64,000 bases of DNA from Heliocidaris erythrogramma (Eukaryota; Echinodermata; Echinoidea; Camarodonta; Echinometridae), in assembly GCA_025617745.1 (NCBI GenBank), contig CM046853.1:17217174-17281173 (forward strand), given 5' to 3'. A program made the translations under genes and the position numbers. Below are positions 28,916 to 42,600 of this stretch, piece by piece; the stretch's first letter is position 1, and each line of letters starts with the position of its first letter. The notes beneath the pieces were generated by a model. That model was not told where the DNA came from and did no database searches. It saw only the letters and a list, made by a program, of their open reading frames with translations.

Positions 28916-29608
28916 TAATCATCATCATCATCAACATCATCATCTCAGTTTTTTCTATAGACTGGTTTGTTTTTACTTTGTGTTTGTTTATTCTAGATTC
29001 GTTGTCTACTTAAATCGAAATTTAACCAGTGAAAGTGAAGTTTATACGTTTTAATGTGCTAGATATTCAAACATTTCTGAAAAAATAATAGCCCCTTGTG
29101 ATTTTTCAAAAGCAAAAAGCAAATTTACCCACTACTTTCACCTTTTGCACGGGTTATCGGTTATGCAATGCATTGGTATTAACATAATTATTAAACAATT
29201 CGTGCAAACGAGCTGGTTTTGCACCTTTTCATGATTTCGCATAATCGTGCTTTCATCTATTAATGAACCAAGTTTAACGAACGTAATAATCCATTCCATC
29301 TATGTATATAATACATGGTATCACAATAAATAATATTCTTTAAGAGGGAGTTCTCCCTGGTGTAGCATTCATGGGCTGCTAGTGATCCAGATTTATATAG
29401 CCGTGGTGGGGCACGATTCCGGGAAAAAAAATCTGACGAGAAAAGAAAATGATTATCAGATTTTGAGCTGTCTTTTGGGTGGGAAATTTAAAAGGGGGAG
29501 GGCACAATGTTCTTTCGTGTACTTAAGGTATGCCACGATTGATGTAACGGAAAAGAGCACGAGCTAGCCGGTGTTGGGGTGTTGCCCCTAAATCCACTAT
29601 CAAGTCAT

Positions 29609-30699
29609 TTACAACTCTAACAGTTGCGTATCATCGTCAGCATTGAAGTAGCTTTCTGTGAACTGCAAATCAGCGTCCTCCATTTGGCGCTGTCTTTCGT
29701 ATTTGGGCAAGAAATAAATCCTCTTGCTTATCCCCAGTTTCTTGATTCGAGGAGATTGGATGTTACCGATCCTAGCCACACGTCTGGTCACCTGTGAAAA
29801 TATCCATAAGAAACGCAGAGACTAATTAGGCTGAGATTGGTGATAATGACTTAGAGAGCATGATGATCAATAATCATTTTAGTCTCCTTCAGAAATAGAA
29901 TAATACTAACTGTAACTTTATAAAGCATTGCAAACAGAAGCCCAAAAAAAATCTTTCGCACAATTGCTACGTTTTTCAGCAAAATGTCAAAAACAAAGAA
30001 AACAAAGAAGGAAATGAAAGTGATGCTCAAACATTTTGAGAAAGTCGACCGACTATGGCAGGTAGGCAAACATTCTGCATAATACAGGCTACCACCATTT
30101 ACCAACAATTTTTCATTGTCATCTACATCACCATGAATATCATCAATTTCATCATCATCATCATCATCATCTTCATCATTTTCATCATCATCGCCATCAT
30201 TATCATGGTTGTCATGATCACCACCATCACAACCATCATCATCATGATCATCATCATGATCATCATCACCATCACCATCATTACACTATCATCATTGTCA
30301 ACATCATCATCATTATCAACATCATCAAGGTTCTATGCTGATCGGGGCAGGACGATTTCTCCGTTTGATAAGAAAAATAGTTGATTGATCCTCGACGCTA
30401 TAACTGTAGTTTTTTCTTTACCAGTCAGCATTTTACTGTTTTATTTCGGTGCTCTCTTCACACTAGAAAGTGAAAATTAATCCTATTTTAGGATGGGGAT
30501 CCACTGTGCTACATCATTGCGAAGCAAGTCACATGAATACTATGTAATTCACTGGTAAGATATAACTTTAGGAAGATGGTTGAGCTTACCCCAGTCATGA
30601 TACTATCCAGATTGTCTTTGTGAGCTCTTGCAAGGAGCTCTTCACACACGATCTGTATGAACCACGACCCGTTCAAACCCTCTCGGATCGAGCGATACT
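29609..30699 (-). other. small-subunit (p10-like) caspase exons
   Basis: 30590-30699 reads EYRSIREGLNGSWFIQIV and ends SIMTG. 29609-29791 continues VTRRVARIGNIQSP and ends with a Glu/Asp-rich tail before TAA. The GSWFIQ and the [LM]T-x-V-x-R-x-VA motif are those of caspase small subunits. The usual YF-like C-terminal strand is represented by KRIYFLPKY. Confidence 0.88.
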
Positions 30700-33600
30700 C
30701 TGCCCAAAATAATATAGACAACCAGAAGATATCAAGGAATATTTTGGGGTTAGTAAATGATGGCGATGTATACAGAAAGAAACAAAAATGTTCTAAAAAA
30801 AACAAATGAATTAAAGCACTGTATAAGAAACATTCAAAACAGAAATTAGATTGATTAAGGTTTCGCAGTATTATATCATTGCAACCGAATACCACCAGAA
30901 CTGGATTCATGAAGCGTATATTTATGATCGATGTATCAGTGATAAATCCAGGGGATGGCAGAGGGGGTATTTGCCCCCAGCCAAATTTGATGACTCTTAT
31001 TTCAATATCTATTTTTTTATATATACAGTCAGGGGCACTTGTTAGAAAGAAAAAGGGGAACTTTCATTAGTAAAAGGGACAAATATCAGAGAGAAAGGGG
31101 CCATTTTTTCAGAAATAAAAAGGGCACTTTTGGGGTACTTGAAAAAGTGGGGGGTGGGGGCTCTGTGTACAGTATTTGTAATAATGATTATAATCATTTA
31201 TTTATCATCACATTTTTGTTTTGTTTGTCATTACTTTTTGAGATATAAACACCACAACCCACCCCCCCCCCCCCCACCCCAGCCCCGTCAACTGTCAGGG
31301 AATCCTGGATTCCATGGGAACTGTGATAGACACAAAAATGTTTCTCATGTTCACGAAAAATCGGCTGCTTTTGCAGACACTAAAACTATTTCGTTAAGAT
31401 CATTCGAACCTTTCATGATGACTTGCAAGATGAATGAATCCGCATTCTCGATCAGGAACCCGTCTGTCTCGAGAAACGATTTGGGCGATGAGAACCCCAG
31501 CTTGACATCGGGACTCGATGAGCCGTCCTTCACATTTTTCATTTGTGGAAAGCTCATACCTGTAGCACCCCGTGGTTTGGGTTCTAAATTATGAAAAGTT
31601 ACGCCAAAAAGATATATGGTATAAGCTCTAATTATATGAATATAATTGCATTTCCATGTGTGACGAATAATAGAGGGACGGGACTTTTCATGAATGGATG
31701 AAAAGAAACTAACTTATTTACATTGCTTGAAAGGGAAAATGAGTTGGTAGGTTCAATTTGGATTTGATTTGCGCAGTCAATTGACCAAAGCTTAAATAAT
31801 GAAATTTACCGAATAATAATTTCAAATTGATAAATAATGAAAGGTGATGAAAATAACCTAAATGTCATGATAGTGAACATGAACTCCATATCTTGCCTTG
31901 TACTTATCACGTAAGGACAACTTTATCCTCTTTGACTACCACCTCGTACAAATTGGGCTATTTCTTTCACGGAATTCTTTGGATATAAAGCCTGAAAAGT
32001 TTAAGAAATGTTACATGTATAAAACTCCTCCACACAGACGGATTTTCCTGTCTACTACACTGTAGTACACCAAGGGCAACGACCTCAAAGGATATTATAG
32101 CCGGTAACTACTGTCAGACAAGCAGTGGCGTATCTATAGGGATTATGGCGCCCGGGCAAAAAAATGAAGTTGCGCCTCCCCCCCCCCCCCCCCCCCCCCG
32201 TGCCCAAACCTATCTACGTTATTGTACAAGCGAGGGAGCAAAACGACGGAGCGGCAATTTTTCTTTTTGTATTTTAACCCTAAAAACACAACTTCTTGCT
32301 CATGTTACCCAGGAAATTTTGCAACTGACCACTGCAGTTGAGCGGTAGAGCAGTTTGTACATTGATAAACGGTTTTCTATTCACTCCCTTCTAAAATTGG
32401 GAGCAAAATTAACGAAAACCCTTGAGAAATAGTCCAGGAATTTAGCAAGTCGACTGAAAGTTGAGATTTCTTTTAAATGTTGAACCTCTGCAAATGCTAT
32501 TTTACGCAGTTTATCCTATATTGGGGGCGCAATATTTAGCAAGATGCAGATAAAACTTACATGATAGCGAGTGAAGCAACAATTTCATCTTTATTTTTAA
32601 AATTTTGAACCCTTACGAGATCCTGAAAGAAAATAATTATGCGAGGGAGCAAAGCGACCGAACTTCATAAATTTTATTTTCATTTTAAATTCTCAAAAAC
32701 TGTATTGCTAATGCATTTACCCTGCCGATTGGGGGCGCATAATCCTTAAGGAATATGATTGTTTCTTCATTCCCCCTTTTTCTTTCTTTCTCTCTTTTGC
32801 CTTTTTTGGGCCCCTACAAGTACCGCCCGGGGGCACGTGCCCTCCTAGATAGGCCACTGCTGAAAAAGAGACAAGTATCCCGGACATTACACCTAGCTCC
32901 TATTTTTAATAGAGGACATATCACCAGGCTTCAGAGTAATAAATTTTGGGAATTTTTACTTGAAGGTGTACTTGCGTGATTGTTCTACCCGGGTGCAAAT
33001 TGTCAGATATAACTGTCCTAACTCCCAAGGGCCTGTAAAGGGATATTTCGTTAGGGAGAGTTGTTGGTGAAAAGTTGTCTTTACAAATCTTACTTTCTTT
33101 CAAACATTGGTAGAAGAAGATCTTGGGTTTGTCTTCTAGGGCAGGGCAATTCTTGGTTGAGAACTGGTCCTGGATGTAGTCTAGAGGTACGGCCTGGTCA
33201 TCTACTCCAAGGATGGCATGTTCGTTACCGAGGGCCATGACGACCACGACCACGGAGGTGTGTTTCCTTGTGATGCGAGTCTTCAGCCGGTCAATAGAAG
33301 ACACGATGCCCTAGTTTATTATATCCAATGTTGATAGAAAATAGAATCGCTATTTAACGGGAAATCAGGAGCTGATCATTTAAAAAAGCATCATTACACA
33401 AACTATATACAATTCGCAGATAGATAATCTTGACGGTGTTCCTGAGACAAAATTATTTGTTTAACTTCACTTTTGCATCGGGTTGCATCGGTCCCACTAA
33501 AAGCAGCCAACAGCCGCCAACAGCATAGTTGCAAACACGCCGAAAACAAACCCCGGAGCAGCCACAAGACAACCAAAAAGCTCCTTAAATATTACTAAGG

Positions 33601-36600
33601 CTATTCTAAATATTCTGGTACGAAATCAACAAAAAATAAGTTAGAGCACATCCGACCCGTGCCCCCCCCCTTGAAACCCAAGTGGCCTTAAGTACACAAC
33701 TCCAGGTTCCACCCCCTCCCCCTTGTGTTAATGATCCTTGATCCGCCCATGGGTGAGAGTATGTTTCAATATGGAGAAGATTCCGGGTAAAGGTTGCTGT
33801 CGGACGCTGTCTATTTTGGGTGTAATAATATTATTAATAATAATAAGATTAATTTATATAGCGCAGCTACTATTTGAATAATATACTCTATTGCGCTTTT
33901 GATGGAGACTCCTATATGATTACATTATATTACATACACAGCTAATCTGCTTAAAAGCCTATGAAAATAATTACAAGAGGAAGTTGGTTCCAGAGTTTTG
34001 GAGCAGCACAGCTAAATGCACAATCTCCAACGGTTGATTTTGTTTTGGCATTTATGCAGCAGTTTAAGAACCAGTTTGTCTTGTGAATTTCGTAAGTTAT
34101 GTGAATATGGATGCAATTTAAAGGATAATAATTCAGACACATAATTTGGGGCTTGACCATTCAAAGCTTTGTAAACATGCAAAAATATCTTGAATCTAAC
34201 ATGTAATAACATATTTGTGAGAATAAAGAAAATTTGAGGTGAAACGTTTTAGGATGAAGGAAGTGTATTGAGGATGTTTCAGGTGAAAAATTTAACATCA
34301 ACTTTTTTTTTCTTTGCATATGTTCATCACATCAACCTCTTTCCCTTGCAGATCTACACCCATAAACAAGTTCACTTGTAATGAGAAATTATCAAATTTA
34401 CTCTCACTTCATCAACACAAAAACAGACAAAGAAGCACAGAGATATAGATTCAGAATTAGAAATAAAGACGTACATGTACATGTAATACAGTTTTATTAA
34501 AAATTAACAATGTTCATACAAATAATAAACGACATTCTAAATATCAAATCAAAGGTGACAATGTATATACATGTATGTTGAACAGAACACTGAAAATGTT
34601 GGAAAAATGTGAATTTTTATGAAAATCAATTTCCAGAACAAAAATTGTTTTAAAATAACTCAACTCCATTTGTATCTGATTTTATTGCTGATGTATTACT
34701 TTCAATGCCCAATTACAATGAATAAATTCTGTAACAATTTTATATAAAACACTGTGGAATGTAAGAGAAAAGTAGAAAAACTAATTTAAGTTACAAATTT
34801 GATGCATTAATAATCACAAGTAGATCAAATAATCTGCTTAGATACATAAAAGGCTGAAAGGGAGACACTAATTTGAATAGTGGTTGCTTTGTTGGGCAGC
34901 AAAATTTGACTGATATGGATTTTTTTATTAACCTCTGACGTCCAAGCTGATTGCCAAAGTCAACTTGAAAAAAGAAAAATTTTACCCAGGTACATCTACA
35001 AGTATTTGTTATCTTATATCCTCTCTTGAAACACATAGGCCTGCAACTTTTAGTGAGACTGTCAGACAATCAAAGTCAATGTATATGAAACCAATGTTGT
35101 CTTTTATAAATACATGTAGAGTAATTATAAACAGCATGAATAATTTTATGAATAGTAATATTTAACTCTTGTTCAAATCTCCACTCTAATTTTGCAAGGC
35201 ATTTAACTTGTGTGCCCCCAGATGTAAAGAAACTACTGAAATTTCAGCCCTGATATATTTTACCAATGATCAATTTCCATGTGACTATAAACTCAAGTTA
35301 GTTCATTGATGTAAGACAAACATCAGTAGATGACATATCAATATTATTACTTCATACTTTTATAAACAAAAATACACACCAAAATAAACAACAAGTAATT
35401 GCTATTCATGAAACTATATGACCATTCCATATTATCATTGCATGACAATTGGTACTGCTTGTACAACTTCTTAATATAATCACAATCATTTAAAGATTGA
35501 AAGAAAACTATCATTAAGAAAGGGATGATAAAATCATCACAAATATAATATAACTCACTTGTATTACCAAGGACATTTGATGTTAATTCCAACAAATCTG
35601 TCAGATCTCTTCTGGTTCAGGATTCATCTCAAACGCACATAGTCATTGAAATAGCGCATGTTGAAATATGCCTGCTACAGATGTAGTTTCCTTTTTTTGC
35701 AAACACTAAACACTAGATCTCGAAAGATTAAATTGTCTGTACATTGTAGCCTACCAATCTTGCAATATCTCAGAGGCCAAAATGTAAGCTATCACTGATT
35801 TCTTCTATCCTTTCCAGAGCTAATTGTTGATTCTCTCTCAGCATCTGTATTTCATTTAACAATGATTTTTCTTTTGCAGAGAGTCTTTTGTGATTTGTCT
35901 GCGCTGCTCTCAACTTCTTGTTCATCAAATCCATTTGGTTATATATGATATCTAATTTTTGCTTCACATCTTTGGGGCACGTCATTACACTGTACGTGTG
36001 ATCATGTGTGAATTTATTCATCTTGGGTTTTTTTGACTTAGAAGCACTGGTATGTGAGGTGGTGGTATCTGGTGAAGGGGTTCTCGTGGTAGCGGAACCT
36101 GTGGTAGTGGTAGTGCAACCTGTGGTAGTACTTGTGGAACCTGTGGTAGTGTTGCTTGTATTCGTGTCATCAAGCTCCATGAACATGTATTTTTCAGGCA
36201 GTTCAGCGATTTCTGATGCCCTGGCGAGGTAAGAGAGAGTTCCAGACTTGGGAATATCCTGTACTTTTCCATCCTGAAATAGATGTAGAACAAAAAATAA
36301 TGTATGACTGAACCAAACTTATTATATCACAAATATTATGACATCACTTTCATGTAAACTGACCCCTGTAACCTAGCTTTTGCCTACCAACCTCCAAGTT
36401 ACAAGTTAATGCTTCAAACTTTCTTGGGGTAATATGTATGTAAAGAGACAAAGAAAAGTTATACATATACAAACGGGACAATCAAATTTGAAAGCATGGT
36501 CAGTAAGATTTATGCCAGGTTCAAATTGTAATGTAGGCCTACTTCAGGTTATACACTGGTTTCAATCTGTAGTATATTCAATAAACCAAACACGTACATG

Positions 36601-39600
36601 TACATGTTTTCTCGAATTTGCTTTTATGTATTTTCTCTTCTAATTACCTTTGAGAGGTGAAATGGGAAAATTGTTGGTAATGCTCGATTACGTAGTCTTG
36701 TTGTTTGTCCCGTGCGATCAAAGCATCTTTCATGAAAGTGATCGGAACACAAAACAGATGCTGGTGACGGAACCCAGTCTGGACCTCTGCCTATTCTCTT
36801 CACCCATTCCTTAATCAAATCAGGAGATCGAGCAGGAAACCTTTAAAATAAAAAATAAAAATTATAAGAAAATATACAGCCTTGGAAAAAATTATTAGAC
36901 CAAGCTTCTGTAATAAGTGTACTATAATACGCGGCTAAAGTCGTTATTATGCCCAGCTGCCATTAAATCCACCTGAACAGTGAATAATTAGTAAAGTTTC
37001 TTGATTTTCATTGTTGAAATTCAGTTATTTATAACAGAATAAACGCTATCGTTATCGATTCATAACTGAAAAAATTATCAGCAAGAAAGAGCGGGATCCG
37101 AACCCGGGACCTTAAACCCGAGTGCAGTGTAGAAAGGGAATACTCTGACAGTCTGACCAGACACCTTTACCACTAGACCACGAGCAATTGACAGCAAATC
37201 TGATCTTGCTGCACTATATACCTCCGCTCCATACAAATCCTATCCATACCTCCGTTCTGCTGTTTTTTTTATGTCCTAGGTAGGATTCTTGCCAATTTGA
37301 CGATTACTGGGCATATTAGCTATAATAGCCTAATATGCAAACAAAATTATAAATATGATTTGTCTTTGTATTCATTGAATGAATAAAAAAATTCCAGCAA
37401 TTACACCTTGCTTTTATGATATTTTATTTCCTTCTAACCACAAAAATAACACTCAGTAACCATTCTTGGTCTAATATTTTTTTTCCATGGCTGTACATGT
37501 ATGGATATTTGAGCACAGACAAAGTGATCAGAACTAGATCTAAAAACTTTTTAAAAAGTCTTGTTACTCATTTGCATCAGTTTTTTTCTGGCATTCTATC
37601 AAAATTCAAATCAAACTCTCAATATTAAATCTAAGGCCAAAGTCGTTATTATGCCCAGCCGCCATTAAATCCACCTGAACAAGTGAATTATAATTAGTCA
37701 AGTTTCTTGGTTTTCATTGTTGAAATTCAGTTTATTTATAACAGAATAAACACTATCGTTATCGATTCATTACTGAAAAAAATATCAACAAGAAAGAGCG
37801 GGATCCGAACCCGGATTCTTGCCAATTTGAGGATTACTGGGCATATTAGCTATAATAGCCAAATCTAAAATCAGACCAATAACAAGGTAGTTAGATTTTA
37901 TTCATCAACATGAACCTCTGATTGGTCTACTATTTATAGTCTATCAAGTATAACTAATACTAGACAGAAATAACCATCTGGTATGGGCAAAATCTTTAAT
38001 ATTACTGCCATTTGGAACCTGACACAGTCTCAGAGGAACAACCAATGATTACAGAGAGACTGAAGCTTTTGGTCTAAACTATTAGTAAAACATACATGAC
38101 TGAGACCAAGTGTAATTGAAACGGCTATTTTGACTTTCAAGTGTCACTTTAAAAAGAAGAAGAAATGAGAAAGGATGAGAAAGGAAGAAGAGAAAGAAGA
38201 GAAAGAAGAGAAGACAACAGAGAAGAAGAAAAAGCTGATGATGTCTCATGAAGAACATGAAGAAAAAGTATATTAAGACTCAAAAATAATATGAGGAACA
38301 AGAACATGAAGAAGGGAAATATGAAAAAAGGGAAATATGAAAAAAGGGAAATATGAAAAAAGTAAAAAAGAAGTGAAGAAAATATAAGAGGGTGAGAAGA
38401 AAAAAGAAATAGGCCTAGGCCCACATCATACGGTAGAAGGAGAAGAAGAAGAGGAAGAAGCACTTATACATGTACAACTACAAGCTTATCTGAAGATAAC
38501 CTTGTACTCCAGACTAGTTTTTACGGGTGAATAGGCTTCAATAGCTTTTGTGTGTATCAGCAGGCCCTTTTCTAGGCTAGATCATTCATACAGGAGAGGA
38601 AAATAATTATTCAAAATTTCACTTTCAAGTTTGAATCCCTACATTTGTGGCAAAGTAAGACTAAGACTAAGAGTTGAAGAGTCCCAGAATCAGGTAATCT
38701 AGCAAATTTAAGAAAATCAAATCTTGTTTAGATTTTTTAGAAATTTAGAGCAATTTTGTTGTCTGCTTTTGACTGCTGCAACAGTGAATGTTGGACACAG
38801 TCCCACATAGGCAAGGGCCTATGTCCTATGAGTATGAGTGAGGAAGAGAAAAAAAAGAAGACGAAGAAGAACTTCAAGAAGATGAAAAAGGAGAACAAAA
38901 AAATAAGAAGTAGAACTAGGCCTAGAACTAGAATTAAGAAGAAGAAAAAAAAGAAGAGGGGGGAGAGAAGAGGAAAAAGAAGAGGGGAAGAGAAGAGGAA
39001 AAAGAAGAAGAGGGGGAGGAGAAGAGGAAAAAGAAGAAGAGGAGGAGGAAAAGGAAGAGGAGGAGGAAAAGGAAGAGGAGGAGGAAAAGGAAGAGGAGGA
39101 GGAGAAGTTCTAAATGAGTACTAGTCATGCTAGTAGTAGTAGTAATAGTACATTACAAGACAACTGACGTCGTTTAAATCGAATGGGACTAGTATTGCCA
39201 TGATTGCCGAAAATTTTCGCAACCAATAGCAATAATGAAGGGTAACTGTTTGTTTCGAGACTTACTTGTGAAATGTTTTCTTGACTCCTTTAGCCGAACG
39301 ACTTCGACAACTATGTGCAGCACAAGAGGGCATTGTAAATCAATCAACTTCCAAGTCAAACGAATCTCAACTTCCGCTTCGAATGGGTCTTCCAAAATGG
39401 CGACTAAAATAGTTACACGCGCGCGAATACTGTCCGCTCATATAGCGCACGCTCAGGTCCACAAGTACACGCAAGCAGCACCTGATCAGTGGTGCGTATT
39501 GTGATAAATCATGCACTATTATATAAATATCATTGTAAATTTGTAACGTTCTTTTGTTGTTGCTGTTGTTGTTTTTTTAGGGGGGAGGGGATTTGAAAGA

Positions 39601-42600
39601 TACGGGAATATAGATATTGTATTTTTCCATTTCCCATTTAAAGAAGAGTGAGGGAAAAAAAATTATGTTATGGGGCAAAAATATAAAATAGGCTTGTATA
39701 CTTCCGAACGAAGTCTAAATGGTAATCTGGTCAAAAGTTTCGGTATACCCTGGATTTTGTGACATCAGTTTTTTATTTCCTATGTAATGATCTTCTCATT
39801 GCTCTCAAAAGCATTTTTAGAGGTTTGGATACTATAAAAAGACAATCTACATGTGTTTTGATAGGCCTACTTGTGTACTTTGCTTTCTCCCTTTCGATTT
39901 AACACAATAATATTGATGGAAAACTACATATAAAAATTATTAGAGATCCCCAAAATTTACCACAACTTGTTTTGGTTATAGCCTTTTAAATCAAATATAT
40001 TAACCATGTCCACAGTGGCCAAGTCCACCTCAATATCAAGTTGATTTGAATAAACAGAGTAAAATTAAACAAGCATAACAGTAAAAAATTCACTGAAATC
40101 GGATGTAAAATAAGAAAGTTATGGCATTTTGAAGTTTTGCATTATTTCATGAAACAGTGATATATATGCATAGCATGGGCGGTATGCAAATGAGTGAACC
40201 GATGATGTCACACACTCACTTTTCCTTATGTATTTTATTATATGAAATTTCAAATATTTCAATTTTTATAGATGTGATAATAAAGAATCCCTTCCTTGTA
40301 TGAAAATAAGTTACAATCATGATGATTTTACATGTTCCATATGGTGTCAAACCATGTTTACATTATTGAAGCAAAAAAATGAAATATATGATATTTCATG
40401 TAATAAAATGCATAAGGTAAAGTGAGTGCATGACATCATCGGTTCACATTTGCATACCGCCCAGGCTATATGCATATCACTGTTTCATGAAATAATGTAA
40501 AACTTCAAAATGCCATAACTTTCTTATTTTACATCCGATTTCAGTGAAATTTTTACTGTTATGCTTGTTTAATTTTACTCTGTTTATTCAAATCAACTTG
40601 ATATTAGGGTGGACTTGGCCTTTAACTGTAAATATCTCGGTCCGGCCAGAAAGGCAGCAACAGTCCAAAAATGTCTAAACGGCTGAGCTCACTTATAAGG
40701 CTGCATTTCCACGTTATATAGCACAATTTTTGTATCCACTGATCCTGCATCTATCATGCATCTTGAATAAATATGTTTCCGAGTTCACGGTTTGTGATTT
40801 TGTGTGAAATGTTCCCTGATTAAAGGCATTGTCGCATTGCTTGTTTGGGAAATCTGTTGTGGCATTCATGATGGTCAAATATCATCAATGTAGTATAACA
40901 CCAACTTAAACACCATGGCCCGTCTTCTGAACTCCGGTTTAACTTAAACCATGGTCTAAATGTGTGGTTTAACTATGGGCAGCAAAATGTGACACAAATC
41001 TCAAACAGTAGATATTCAATTTATCAGCATTTTTGGTACTCAAGCTTTTAAAAACTGTCTGGGAATGATAAGTAGAATATTTTTCTTGACCATTAAAGCA
41101 CGAGACCAGTATCCAGAAAACATAAGGAACATACAGTGTAAACACAGTTTTGACATTTTTGGCTACCCATAGTTAAACCACAGATTTAAACCATGGTTTA
41201 AGTTAAACCGGAGTTCAGAATACGGGCCCATGAAAACAGCTCTAGACAATTTAATTTCCACAATACTTCCTCATTCATTCCTAACACAAGCCAAACAATA
41301 TTATGTACCCATCCCTCAGTTTAGCACCTGCTCAATATCATCGCATGTTTTATACAATACCAACTCATAAACTCTCAATCACAATAGCAGATGCTATGTC
41401 AAAAATGCTCCAGCATTAGGCCTACAGGAAAAGAAAGGTACTGAAAATATGTTGTATATATTATATGAAAACACACGATGCTATTGTGAGAAAGTACAAA
41501 ACAGAGAGATATTTTACATACCCCGTGTATTTTGTTTGGCTTGTTTTAGGAGACTGATGATTGACTGACGATGTCATGTGAAGAATCAGACTCCAAAGGA
41601 TTTTTTAGGGGCGGGGCTTAGCAGGCAAAATAAAATAATTACAAAAAATATTTAAAAGTATAGGACACATATTCAGATCAAATGGTCGTAAATTTTGTGA
41701 TGCACAGAACAATACACATTATCAAAGATCAACATGTACTTGCATACTTTGGAAAATTCAAAGAATACTTCTTTTTCTTTCGATTTGGAAGAGAAAACTA
41801 CTCTATAATTGCATGTTGTATTGTCATTTTTCGTCAGTTGTTGGTATCATACCAAGCACCGTTAAAGTAAATCACATCTGGATGTATTATTATGTAAATA
41901 GTGCATGGTCTATAATAATGCACTATATTGGATTATGTGCATGACAAATATTTAATTATCCCGAGTGCAGTTTTGTTTCACAGAGGCCGCAGGCCGAGGT
42001 GAAATAGACCTGCACGAGGGGTAATTTAGTATTTGGAGTTCATATAGTCCAGTAATAATGGTGCATAAATAGAACGTGCACTCATTGTTATAGACAGTAA
42101 ATAGACCCCATCTGTAACTGTTAATGTGTATTACTTTGGCCCGTATAATCCCCGTGCAAAAATCAAAGTTATAATGCACGGTCGTGCGCTATAACAACAT
42201 TTTTGCACGTCACGTGGTACGAATCTAACCAATCACAGCTCGTATTATACATACACTATTTACTATAGAGTACCGAAGTGTGACGTCATATCGGCCAAGT
42301 TGTCAAGGTAGCTGGTTCTAAACAATTTTGTGCTAAACAATGGCGAAGTGATCACACCAGCGCCGAACACTGAGCTTGCCCTGCTGTAGCCGTTGCTTCA
42401 ATGACTTTGCGGTGAACCTCATGCGCGGGCTTGGTTGTTTAGAACCAGTAACCTGGACGACGAGCGAAAATGACGTCAGCACTTCGGTACTATATGACTT
42501 CGTGGTGAACCTCATGCGCGGGCTCTGTAGTTTGGAACCAGTATCCTGGACGACGAGCGAATATGACGTCAGCACTTCGGTATACTCTATAATAGTGTGT

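Larger units (their letters stand above)
25790..29608. other. intergenic between two convergent genes
   Basis: No gene was recognised apart from the snap-back element at 26176-26285 and the AAT microsatellite at 28617-28915. The region lies downstream of both the plus-strand LRRK2-like gene and the minus-strand caspase-like gene, so part of it may be 3' UTR. Confidence 0.45.

Noticed and set aside
37091..37185. Functional tRNA gene
   Set aside because: A and B boxes are present, but the length and arms do not form a proper cloverleaf, and it lies inside a MITE.
38756..39124. Lys/Arg/Gly-rich 122-aa ORF
   Set aside because: Polypurine tract inside the first intron of the THAP gene.
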